From contig JADKBS010000012.1 of the NCBI GenBank assembly GCA_016714985.1, positions 198,452-262,451 on the forward strand: a stretch of 64,000 bases of DNA. Direction: 5' to 3'. The translations under genes and the position numbers were made by a program. This stretch comes from Saprospiraceae bacterium. GTDB lineage: Bacteria > Bacteroidota > Bacteroidia > Chitinophagales > Saprospiraceae. Positions 8,588 to 16,546 of the stretch are shown one piece after another (position 1 is the first letter of the stretch; every line of letters starts with the position of its first letter). The notes under the pieces were generated by a model that was not told where the DNA came from, ran no database searches, and was given only the letters and a program-made list of their open reading frames with translations.

Positions 8588-9415
8588 ATGAAAGAAGGTT
8601 TTGTACCAATTCCAAGGGAGGTTTTCGATAGCCCGTACTACTTAGAAGCCAAGCAGCGGGAAATGACACATTTCGAGGCACAAATAGACCTTTATTATAT
8701 GGCAAGATGGCAACCGGGTGAACGTGTCATAAATGGCCAACTATTTTCATTGGAAGTAGGTCAAATTGTTGCCTCATTGCGCTTTCTGCTAACCCGATGG
8801 AATTGGAAAAGCACAAAAAAGGTTTCCACCTTTCTAAATAACCTCCAAAAAGAGGGGCGAATTAGTCACGAAACGGAAACAGGTATCACAATCATAACTA
8901 TCTGGAAACGTTGGGGTTATGAATCTCAAAACAACGAAGGGGAAACAGTCGGGAAACAGTCGGGAAACACCAAAGAAACAGCCGGGAAACAGTCGGGAAA
9001 CAGTCGGGAAACAGTCGGGAAACAAATACAAGAAAGTAAGAAAGAAATAGAAAGTAAGAATGAAAAGAACCAACAAGCAGCGGGCGAAATTTTTGAAAAA
9101 CTCTCCAAACGTGTTGGGCCAATTACCGCCAAAATTTGCATCGAAGGAAATGTCGGGCAAATAGTTGGAGACGCCAAACGGCCCCAGTTGTTGAGATGGT
9201 TGGAACATAAGTTCACCAAAGGCCAGCCAGTCACTACAACGCAAGTATTGTTTGCAATTGTCCAGCAATTCCAAGAAAACGACCTCGAAACTTTGGCGAA
9301 CAGCGTAACCGAAAGCATCGGCGGCGACTATTCCCGCCTGGTTATCTCAAAGCAAGGGAAACAAAAGCGGCCAAACCTCACCACCTTTCCCGAACAATTG
9401 GAAACCTGGCATTGA
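8588..9415 (+). CDS. Primosome/DnaD-like replication protein of the island
   Basis: The product (275 residues from MKEGFVPIPREVF) has an N-terminal region that looks like a phage replication-organiser winged helix: FDSPYY...MTHFEAQIDLYYMARW, then LEVGQIVASLRFLLTRWNWKSTKKVSTFLNNLQKEGRI and ITIWKRWGY. The start at 8588 is used because the sequence upstream of it has no family character. Residues about 120-150 are a low-complexity linker of GKQSGN/TRE repeats encoded by a tandem 11-bp repeat at 8940-9020. The C-terminal part (GEIFEKLSKRVGP...TTTQVLFAIVQQF) is helical. Proteins of this kind load the replicative helicase on phage and satellite DNA. A frameshift may have removed its real C-terminus, see 9411-9605. 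Confidence 0.65.
   Translation: MKEGFVPIPREVFDSPYYLEAKQREMTHFEAQIDLYYMARWQPGERVINGQLFSLEVGQIVASLRFLLTRWNWKSTKKVSTFLNNLQKEGRISHETETGITIITIWKRWGYESQNNEGETVGKQSGNTKETAGKQSGNSRETVGKQIQESKKEIESKNEKNQQAAGEIFEKLSKRVGPITAKICIEGNVGQIVGDAKRPQLLRWLEHKFTKGQPVTTTQVLFAIVQQFQENDLETLANSVTESIGGDYSRLVISKQGKQKRPNLTTFPEQLETWH
8938..9022 (+). repeat. 11-bp tandem repeat inside the replication-protein gene
   Basis: CAGTCGGGAAA recurs about six times with one interruption (CACCAAAGAAACAG). The repeat length is not a multiple of three. Copy-number change by slippage would therefore alter the frame as well as the linker length. Confidence 0.8.
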
Positions 9416-9605
9416 GGCCGAACTGAAACTGACACCCGACCAAGCCATCAAATACTATGAGCATCTCATGGGGTTGGGTTGGTTCAAAACAACCGAACAG
9501 GGGCAACCCTATTGGAACCGACCCGAAAAAAGGGGCAAGGCCCAAAATGGGGGAAATGTGGGGGCCGAAATAGGAGCATTGGCGCAAAAAATGAAAGTAG
9601 GGTAA
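9411..9605 (+). pseudogene. Frameshifted continuation or small downstream ORF of the replication protein
   Basis: Just where the DnaD-like gene stops (9413-9415), a different frame reads IEAELKLTPDQAIKYYEHLMGLGW...GQPYWNRPEKRGK and ends at 9605 with TAA. The peptide has good coding character and no obvious start of its own. It is most simply the original C-terminus of the 8588 gene, separated by an indel somewhere between about 9360 and 9410. A short separate gene translated by coupling is the alternative. Confidence 0.5.
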
Positions 9606-9629
9606 ATGTCGGCGGCACTGGCAAAGTGT

Positions 9630-10870
9630 GAGGCATGGCCGCCGTTATGAGGCTGGACGGGCAAGCCCTTCGCCCTTCGCATGGCCAGCACCACCGACCC
9701 GCATGGAGCAACCATAGGCCAACGGGCAAGCATAGCCGACGTGGTGAGGTCATACGGGCCAGCCCTTCGCCCTGCACATGGCCAGCACCGACCCACATAG
9801 GAGACACCGACGCCAACGGGCAACGGTCATTCTTATTTGCAGTGCATTTGCATTGTTGATAAAGCGCAATGTTTGAGGCATGGCCGACGTGGTGAGGTCA
9901 TACGGGCAAGCCCTTCGCCCTGCACATGGCCACCACTTCCAACGTGCCAAGCTGGACACCACCGACCCGCATGGAGCCACCGACGCCACCGGGCAAGCAT
10001 AGCCGACGTGGTGAGGTCATACGGGCAAGCCCTTCGCCCTTCGCATGGCCAGCACCACCGACCTGCATGGAGCAACCATAGGCCAACGGGCAAGCATAGC
10101 CGACGTGGTGAGGTCATACGGGCAAGCCCTTCGCCCTGCACATGAAGCAACCATAGGCAGACGGGCAAGCATAGCCGACGTGGTGAGGTCATACGGGCAA
10201 GCCCTTCGCCCTGCACATGGAGCAACTACACCGACCCACATGAAGCAACCATAGGCAGACGGGCAAGCATAGCCGACGTGGTGAGGTCATACGGGCAAGC
10301 CCTTCGCCCCGCACATGGAGCAACTACACCGACCCACATGAAGCAACCATAGGCAGACGGGCAAGCATAGCTGACGTGGTGCGGTCATACGGGCAAGCCC
10401 TTCGCCCTGCACATGGAGCAACTACACCGACCCACATGAAGCAACCATAGGCAGACGGGCAAGCATAGCCGACGTGGTGAGGTCATACGGGCAAGCCCTT
10501 CGCCCTGCACATGGAGCAACTACACCGACCCGCATGGAGCAACCACCGACGCCACCGGGCAAGCATAGCCGCCGTGGTGAGGTCATACGGGCAAGCCCTT
10601 CGCCCTGCACATGGAGCAACTACACCGACCCGCATGGAGCAACCACCGACGCCACCGGGCAAGCATAGCCGCCGTGGTGATGTCATACGGGCAAGCCCTT
10701 CGCCCTGCACATGGAGCAACTACACCGACCCGCATGGAGAAACTATAGGCCACCGGGCAAGCATAGCCGCCGTGGTGAGGTCATACTGGCCAGCCCTTCG
10801 CCCTTCACATGGAGCAACTACACCGACCCGCATGGAGCAACCACCGACGCCACCGGGCAAGCATAGCCAT
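9630..10870. repeat. Array of about 12 tandem 98/100-bp repeats
   Basis: The segment CGGGCAAGCATAGCCGACG recurs at 9723, 9989, 10087, 10162, 10260, 10358, 10456, 10556, 10656, 10754 and 10854, so most units are 98 or 100 bp and one is 75 bp. Each unit contains a second CGGGCAAG (followed by CCCTTCGCC) and two CATGRAGCAAC sub-repeats, so it arose from an internal duplication. Neither 98 nor 100 is a multiple of three and no frame stays open through it, so it is not a protein-repeat gene. A 45-bp non-repeat block (9833-9868) with GATAAAGCGC recurs at the right boundary (10872-10913). It follows the replication gene and may hold the replication origin or a partition-like site. Confidence 0.9.
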
Positions 10871-11227
10871 GTTTATTTACATCGTAATTGCGCACAAAAA
10901 CAATGATAAAGCGCCTGTTATTGGCATATTCATGTCCTTGGCAACACTGGCAAGCCCTACGCAAGGCCGCCATAGGTGGGGGGGTAGGTCAATCTTAAAA
11001 GAGGTCGGTCACAACATCGCAGCCCCAACCCTACGCACACGGCGGGTAAAATTTTGGGAGGGGGGGGGTATAAATGGCCGGGTAATTCTCGAAAATAGGG
11101 AGGGGGGGGTATCAATGGCCGTTTTTCCGTAAATTTGCCAAGCTGTTTGCACCTCGATTGTTTCGCACCTTTCCTGAGCTTCACGGCTTTTGTGCAAACA
11201 GCCTCCTTTCCCCTTCATTTTTCCCGT
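10871..11227. other. Non-coding right flank of the island with two long G-tracts
   Basis: No credible gene is seen. Two similar blocks, GGGA followed by 8-10 G and TATAAATGGCCG or TATCAATGGCCG, lie at about 11054-11082 and 11098-11124. They are in the same orientation about 45 bp apart. The rest shows no recognisable motif. Confidence 0.6.
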
Positions 11228-11249
11228 AGTGTCAACCACAGTGTCAACC
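11228..11249. promoter_or_regulatory. Paired GTGTCAACC repeats, right end (candidate integrase arm-type sites)
   Basis: This is the same 22-bp block as at 4641-4662, in the same orientation, 56 bp inside attR. The match spans both repeats and the spacer, which is hard to explain by chance in two island ends. Confidence 0.65.
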
Positions 11250-11258
11250 GCAAAAGAA

Positions 11259-11291
11259 AAGCCCTTGCAATTCGTTGAATTACAAGGGCTT
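11259..11291 (-). terminator. Terminator of tRNA-Phe carried by the island end
   Basis: AAGCCCTTG and CAAGGGCTT arms (plus an inner AATTC/GAATT pairing) form a strong hairpin. It is followed on the minus strand by TTTTCTTTT. It lies 14 bp after the tRNA 3' end and replaces the terminator that now sits outside attL. Confidence 0.8.
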
Positions 11292-11304
11292 ATGATTTTG
11301 GTTT

Positions 11305-11328
11305 GTGGTGAAAGAGGGAATCGAACCC
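11305..11328. other. attR: crossover duplicate within tRNA-Phe
   Basis: This 24-bp block is identical to 4511-4534 and covers the acceptor 3' strand and T-arm of the intact tRNA gene. Integration at this end preserves a functional tRNA. Confidence 0.9.
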
Positions 11329-11378
11329 CCGACACAAGGATTTTCAGTCCTTTGCTCTACCAACTGAGCTACTTCACC
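11306..11378 (-). tRNA. tRNA-Phe (GAA)
   Basis: Read on the minus strand the 73-nt gene starts GGTGAAGTAGCTCAG with a standard D-arm. It has anticodon GAA inside CTGAAAA, a T-arm GGGTTCGATTCCC and an acceptor 3' strand TTTCACC with discriminator A. One G-T wobble closes the acceptor stem and CCA is not encoded. It is the integration target of the island at 4511-11328. Confidence 0.97.
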
Positions 11379-11534
11379 TTGATTTGCATTTGACCTTTTG
11401 CCAAAAGCGAGCGCAAAGATATAGGCTTTTTTAAATTTTCAAACCCTAAAAAACTTTTTTCAAAAAAACTTCTCTGGAGGGTTTAGTTCCCTGCCCACCA
11501 ACTTTCTTTGCGGACAAAATGTTCCATAGCGGTC

Positions 11535-12188
11535 ATGAAAAAAAATCCTTCCCTGAGTTTGCTCAAGCGCCTGTCCATCGGATTCCTCGTCTTGGTAATG
11601 GCGCTGCTTGCCTATTACCATTTTTGGTTCCTGCGGTTGCCCGATAGGGCTTTGCCCACTGAACCCAAGGCCATCCTCAGCCCGGCCAACGGCGAGGTAG
11701 TGGCCATCTTGCACTGGACAAAGGACTCACTGGCCTGGGAAAAGGACGCTGGCGTGGTGCAGGTCATGACCTCCGATGTGGACAGCAGCGGCTGGTTGAT
11801 AGCCATTGAAATGGACGTGACCAATGTCCACTACCAGCGGGTGCCACTTGCGGGTCGGTTCCTCAAGAACGAATATGTGAAAGGCCGTTTCAACAATGCC
11901 CTGGTTCAGACCAATCGTTTCGGCCTGCGCCTCGAAAACGAGCGGAACGATATGCTTTTTGAAACGGAAAGTGGCATGAAATACAAGGTAGTGCAAGTGG
12001 CTGGGCTGGTAGCCCGCCGCATCGAAGACTTCGTGGAGCCTCAACAAGCGGTCAAGGCTGGCGATGTCATTGGCTTGATAAAACTGGGCAGCCAAGTCGG
12101 ATTGGTGCTGCCAGAAAATACCATTCCCAATGTCCAACTCGGCCAAATCGTGGTGGATGGGGAGACGGTCATTGCGAAGTTGAAATAA
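11535..12188 (+). CDS. psd: Phosphatidylserine decarboxylase family protein (pyruvoyl enzyme)
   Basis: The 217-residue protein has an N-terminal membrane anchor (LSIGFLVLVMALLAYYHFWFL). The soluble part follows with ILSPANGEV, NVHYQRVPLAG and the self-cleavage motif LGSQVGLVLP. Ser186 in that Gly-Ser pair would become the pyruvoyl group. The size and motifs fit the short decarboxylase type seen in many bacteria. It converts phosphatidylserine to phosphatidylethanolamine in membrane synthesis. The start at 11535 (MKKNPSLSLL) is chosen because the upstream codons lack membrane-anchor character. The stop codon is partly within the target duplication of a MITE-like element, so that insertion reached the very end of the gene without damaging it. 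Confidence 0.88.
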   Translation: MKKNPSLSLLKRLSIGFLVLVMALLAYYHFWFLRLPDRALPTEPKAILSPANGEVVAILHWTKDSLAWEKDAGVVQVMTSDVDSSGWLIAIEMDVTNVHYQRVPLAGRFLKNEYVKGRFNNALVQTNRFGLRLENERNDMLFETESGMKYKVVQVAGLVARRIEDFVEPQQAVKAGDVIGLIKLGSQVGLVLPENTIPNVQLGQIVVDGETVIAKLK

Positions 12189-12189
12189 G

Positions 12190-12277
12190 GTAACTACCGA
12201 GGAGGGTGTGGGAGGAGAGAAAAAATTTCATTGAAAATCAATTTTTCCCAAAAAAACACCCACTGGGAAGCAGTTAC
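12190..12277. mobile_element. MITE-like hairpin element, copy 2 (internally deleted, with 8-bp TSD)
   Basis: The element starts GTAACTACCGAGGAGGGTG and ends CACCCACTGGGAAGCAGTTAC, imperfect inverted ends. It is flanked on both sides by GAAATAAG (12182-12189 and 12278-12285), an 8-bp target duplication. Compared with copies 3 and 4 it lacks the middle, keeping one arm of each hairpin. It separates the convergent psd and MBL hydrolase genes. Confidence 0.85.
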
Positions 12278-12289
12278 GAAATAAGCAGG

Positions 12290-13132
12290 TTATAACTCGT
12301 TGAACCGCTCGTTGACAACCACCCTTCCGCTTTCACTGCGCATCAGGCTGGCACAAGCCGTCTGTGGGTCGTGCTCGAAAATCAGCCGCCAATCGTTGTC
12401 CACGGCGTTTTCAAGGAGCCAAGTTTTTTCCTCCAAGGTCGTCAGGGGCCGAATGTCATAAGCCATAACCCACGGCATGTTGAGGTGGTAGGTGGCGGGC
12501 ATCGTGTCTGCGCAATAGACGTACCTACCTTTCGGCGCATCAATATGAAGTACCATCATGGCATCGGTGTGGCCGTGGGTGAACTGCACCTTAAGTCCCG
12601 GCAACCAATCCACCATATCCCGTTGAACGTCAATGAACTGCAACCGCCCTGCCTCCTTCAGTGGTACGAAGTTTTCCTTCAAGAACGAGGCTTTTTCCTT
12701 CTCGTTTGGCTCCATCGCCGTGCGCCATTGTACCTCGTTCGACCAGTAGGTGGCATTGGGGAAAGTGGGCACCAATTTGCCGTTGGCATCCAGGCTCACG
12801 CCGCCGCCACAGTGGTCGAAGTGTAGGTGCGTCAGGAACCCATCCGTGATTTCGTCTGGCGAAACATGTCGCTCAGCCAAAGCAGGTAGCGTGGATACCG
12901 CTCCGTCCGGTTCAAAGAAACTGCGCCATTTTGCATCCTGTTTGTCGCCGATGCTGCAGTCCACGAGGATTTTTCGGTCGCCTGTCTCGATGAGCAAGCA
13001 ACGCAAGGCCCATGTACAAAGGTTGTTCTCATCGGCGGGGTTGGCCTTGTTCCACAGGCGCTTTGGCACAATGCCGAACATGGCGCCGCCGTCGAGCTTG
13101 AAAGTGCCGGTGGGGAGGAGGGATAGTTGCAT
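12290..13132 (-). CDS. MBL-fold metallo-hydrolase
   Basis: The 280-residue protein has the metallo-beta-lactamase zinc motif THLHFDHCGG (HxHxDH), a second histidine in THGHTD and an aspartate in VYCADTMPA. A fourth histidine is in LIFEHDP. These fit the dinuclear metal site of the lactonase/hydrolase branch, such as N-acyl homoserine lactonase-like enzymes, but the substrate cannot be deduced. There is no signal peptide, so it acts in the cytoplasm. It is encoded 7 bp downstream of the PPOX-like gene on the same strand, so the two may be cotranscribed. Confidence 0.9.
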   Translation of the reverse strand: MQLSLLPTGTFKLDGGAMFGIVPKRLWNKANPADENNLCTWALRCLLIETGDRKILVDCSIGDKQDAKWRSFFEPDGAVSTLPALAERHVSPDEITDGFLTHLHFDHCGGGVSLDANGKLVPTFPNATYWSNEVQWRTAMEPNEKEKASFLKENFVPLKEAGRLQFIDVQRDMVDWLPGLKVQFTHGHTDAMMVLHIDAPKGRYVYCADTMPATYHLNMPWVMAYDIRPLTTLEEKTWLLENAVDNDWRLIFEHDPQTACASLMRSESGRVVVNERFNEL

Positions 13133-13181
13133 TTACGATTTACGATTTCGGATTTACGATTTCGGATTGGTGATTTTGGAC
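13133..13181. repeat. Short tandem repeats of TTACGATT/TCGGATT type
   Basis: About five degenerate 8-12-bp units (TTTACGA, TTTCGGA) run through the end of the PPOX-like gene and into the gap before the MBL gene. They encode the odd tail QSEIVNPKS. This is one of several short-repeat clusters in the window. Confidence 0.7.
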
Positions 13182-13736
13182 GCACCAATCAAGATTATGT
13201 GCAGTAGGCAGACCGTCAATACTGACCTTGTTTTTGTCTTGAATATATTGCTTCAGGCCATCACTGCCCTTTTTCTCCGCCCAATCGAAAAGGTGGGGAC
13301 GCATTCCTTTGTACTCCATGAGGGGGACGCCATAGCCACACGAGGTCTGTACAAGGTCAATATTGGCAACGATTAGCTGGCGGGTGGAAGGGTAAAGCTG
13401 GAAATGAGGCGCATAAGTTTCCCAGTGCTCCGAGCCGGGCAACACCGTATAGCCTTTTCCATATAGCCGCAGGATATTTGGCGGCCCATCGAAGGAGCAG
13501 AACATGAAGGTGATGCGTCCATTTTCGAGCAGGTGCGCCGAAGTCTCATTGCCGCTGCCCACGAAGTCCATGTACCCCACCCGATTGTCGGAAAGTACTT
13601 TGAAGCCATCAATCCCTTTTGGCGAAAGGTTGATGCGGCCCTCTTCACCAAGTGGCGACGATGCCACGAAGAACATTTGCTGTTTTTCGATGAACTCCCG
13701 GTGGTGGGATTGGATATAGTCACTGAACTTGCCCAT
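13140..13736 (-). CDS. Pyridoxamine 5'-phosphate oxidase-like FMN-binding protein
   Basis: The 198-residue product starts MGKFSDYIQSHHREFIEKQQMFFVASSP and continues INLSPKGIDGFKVL and VGYMDFVGSGNETSAHL, the split-barrel pattern of the PPOX family. R-I-T-F-M-F-C-S-F forms a central strand. Family members bind FMN or F420 and act as oxidases or reductases of various small molecules; the substrate here is unknown. The last residues come from the short tandem repeats at 13133-13181, so the true family C-terminus may be slightly shorter. Confidence 0.85.
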   Translation of the reverse strand: MGKFSDYIQSHHREFIEKQQMFFVASSPLGEEGRINLSPKGIDGFKVLSDNRVGYMDFVGSGNETSAHLLENGRITFMFCSFDGPPNILRLYGKGYTVLPGSEHWETYAPHFQLYPSTRQLIVANIDLVQTSCGYGVPLMEYKGMRPHLFDWAEKKGSDGLKQYIQDKNKVSIDGLPTAHNLDWCVQNHQSEIVNPKS

Positions 13737-14144
13737 TGCTAACTGTTTTGAAGGGCAATATTAGGCAAACTAAAGGAGGTTGGAGTACCTAAACACCACC
13801 AATCAAGGTTCAATGAAGTGGTCGTCTATTTCTTTCCCAAAATTCAAATTGCGCCTTCGCGCTTTGTCACAAATCCCAAGGGGGGTGGTGGCCCCCCTAT
13901 TTTGTGGGGGCTGGTTTTTTTCTTTTTTTTTTCCCCACCCCAAATTTTTTGGGGGCCCGCCCCCCCCCCCGGCCCCCCCCCCCGTTGTTGTTTGGGCGGG
14001 GAAGGGCCCCGGCGCTTCCCCCGGGGACAAATTTTTCGAAAAACACGGGGTGTGGGGGGGGGGGGTTACAGGTGAACGGTTAGACTTTAAGTATTTCGTT
14101 GAAATTAATTGATTTCTTAATTCCAATAAATCTTCAACCCAAAA
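13737..14144. other. Gene-free stretch containing an aberrant homopolymer block
   Basis: The flanks look like ordinary intergenic DNA. From about 13880 to 14075 the sequence consists almost only of long runs (up to 11 C, 9 T and 13 G) with no repeats or codon structure. This resembles a misread or poorly assembled patch. No gene is supported. The open frames here are products of the low complexity. Confidence 0.6.
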
Positions 14145-16416
14145 TTAATTTACTTGGATATTGGTCACGCCATTTTCATCGATATCCAGCTTGATTGTCT
14201 TGTTCTCAATAGTAGGATTGGCCAATAGCCATTTCGCCAACACTTTTACAACCACATCTTCCACTGCCCTTTGCAAGGGTCTGGCCCCGTATTTTTCATG
14301 GAAACCCACTTTGGCGATGTATTCCTCTGTGCGCTCAGAGAACACGATTTTCAGGTTTAGCTTCGCAAAGCCTTCCCTTGCCTTTACCTCTTCCAGTTCC
14401 TTTCGGGCGATAAGGCGGATGCTTTCTTGCCCCAGCGGTTGGAAGATAACCACCTGGTCAATTCGGTTCACGAATTCTGGCCGGAAGAATCCACTGATGG
14501 CCGACCGGTAGGTCTCGTCGTCGGGCATTCGGTTGCCATAGCCGATGGAAGGGCGGTTGCTCGCTCCAAGGTTGCTCGTGAGGATGATGATGCAATTACG
14601 GAAGTTCGTCACCCGTCCGAAGGCATCCACGAGCATCCCTTCATCCAAGACGGTCAGGAAGGAGTCGAAGATTTCGGGGGTGGCTTTTTCGGCCTCATCG
14701 AGCAGTAGCACGGCGAAGGGGCGCTCCCGCACCTGCTGCACCAACTTGCCTGGGTCGGTGCCAGTGCCCAGGAAGCGGGTTATCTGCGAGGGGTGCTGGT
14801 ACTCGCTCATGTCAATGCGGATGAGTGGCGAGGTTTTTTGGCCCAGGCCAAAAAAATACTGCGCCAAGGCCTGGGCAGCAGCGGTTTTGCCCACACCAGT
14901 CGGCCCAGCAAAGAGCAGCGTGGTGATGGGTTTTTGCGGATTGTTCAGCCCTGCCTTATAGACCTTGATGATATCCGTCAGCTTGTCCGTGGCGGCTGTT
15001 TGGCCGATGATTTTTTCGTTGAAATAACTGCGCAGTGCCACTTGGTCGAGCAGCAGGTCGTCCCGTAGGAACAGCTCTGGCAGCCCCGTTCGGCGAATGA
15101 ACTGTGACAGCACATCCTGGCGGTGTACTTCATTTGTTTTGTTAAAAATGGCCTCGCTCACGCACTCTCCCAGAAATCGGATGCTCTTGCCTGGAAAGCT
15201 TTCGTAAGGGTAAAACCGTCGCAGCAGCCTGGTTGAGGTGTTCAGCGCATCTTGCGTAATGCTGATTTTATGGGCTTGTAAAACGTGTGAACTGAATTTT
15301 TCGAGCACCACAGTTAGGCTTCGCTCTGGCAGTTCGGGTAGTTCCACAATTTGCATGGATTCCACAAAACCGGGCAGCAACCGCCGCATACTTTCCAGTT
15401 CTTGGGGGGTCACTTCACCTGCCAGTTGGAGTTTCCCTTGTTGAATGAACGGTAGCAGGTAGGCGGCCACGCTATCCTCTGCACCTTTGCCACCTTCTCG
15501 CAGCAGCCGAACAATGTTCTCTATCCAAAGAATGCCGTTCATGGTCTGTAGTTCAAAGACCAATTCCTCAGCAGTCTCCTGCCATTCGCCGAGGTATTTA
15601 CTGGTGGCCGTGAAACGCTGGGCTTGAATGCGCCAGAAGCTCTGTTCTTTTTCCGTTTTTTTTGAAAAACTGGCCAATTTGCGGAAAGCCTGCCTGAGTA
15701 CCGCACTTTTGCCAACACCGCTTGCCCCAACGATGAGCACGCTTGCCCGTTGTTGCATGAGCTTGTCAACGACCTGAGCCACGTAATCGTCCAACTCCCA
15801 AGCGGCGTCGGGGGCAGCGGCAAGGTTGCGCTGTACGGCCTTGGGGTAGGGGTATCTATCGGCGAGCCGCTCCAATATCTTCGGTTTTTGCTCAATGTTC
15901 CAGGTATAGCTGAAAAAGCTGTCTTCCTTTACTTTCAGTGTCACTATTTCGAGTGATGGGGTAGGGTAGGAGGTCAGGCGGTAAATTTCCTCGGGGCTTT
16001 TTTTCGTCCAGGGCATTGCTGATGAAATGGCGGGCCAGGCTGTCCAACTGGCCGAGGTCGTAGCAATAAAAGCTCTCGTCAAGGAGCGGCAAAAAGCATT
16101 CATAGACCCCTGGTTCGGCTTCACCATAGACCAAGGGTTGCTCTAATTTCACCTTGTTGGTCAATGGAAATGCGCCATTTCCAATGCGGTAGGTAGGCCG
16201 GAAATTAGTCTCCACTATTTTCAAAGTGGGTTCTTCCAATTCGAGCAGGGGGTAGTCGCCTTCTTTTTTATAAATTTTGGCAAGGTGGTCGGTCAGTGTG
16301 CTGCGCAAACGCTGGGGGCTGGTCTCCACCAGCTGGTATTCCGTGCCTACGAGGATGCCGAGCACAGCTTCTTCGTTCAGTTGAAAGCAGAGTAGGGGGT
16401 AAGTGAGCTTTTCCAT
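14145..16416 (-). CDS. Clp/ClpB-type AAA+ ATPase with two ATPase modules (frameshift near 15997)
   Basis: Two overlapping frames join at a run of seven T (15991-15998) to make a protein of about 757 residues. The first ~200 residues have no recognised domain. A first Walker A, GASGVGKS, lies at about residue 230. The second module has Walker A AGPTGVGKT (about residue 502), Walker B VLLLDEAEKA, and sensor IILTSNLG, with a ClpB D2 small domain (PEFVNRIDQVVIF...GARPLQRAVED). There is no N-terminal Clp-N repeat and no evident M-domain coiled coil, so it is not a standard ClpB. It may be a dedicated unfoldase or disaggregase. The single-base shift is probably a sequencing error. Confidence 0.85.
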
Positions 16417-16546
16417 GCCGGATAATCCAAATTATTGAAGGTATTTCTATAAAAATTGTCTCAAATGTAGAACAATGTTTTGTGAAGTGTATTATTTAAA
16501 GAAACTTTGCACCCAGATTTTATCCTGTTCTCATACCAAAGCAATT

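Noticed and set aside
9630..10870. CRISPR array
   Set aside because: The whole 98-bp unit is repeated with little change; there are no variable spacers and no cas genes nearby.
9484..10906. Protein-coding genes in the 98-bp repeat array
   Set aside because: Open frames on both strands shift phase at every unit and show repeated low-complexity peptides; the unit is not a multiple of three and codon use is unlike nearby genes.
12750..13376. A 208-residue gene on the plus strand
   Set aside because: It is antisense to the MBL hydrolase and PPOX genes, which both show clear catalytic or family motifs.
13780..14126. Open frames in the homopolymer block
   Set aside because: They are formed by long C, T and G runs (poly-Pro, poly-Gly, poly-Phe) and have no coding character.
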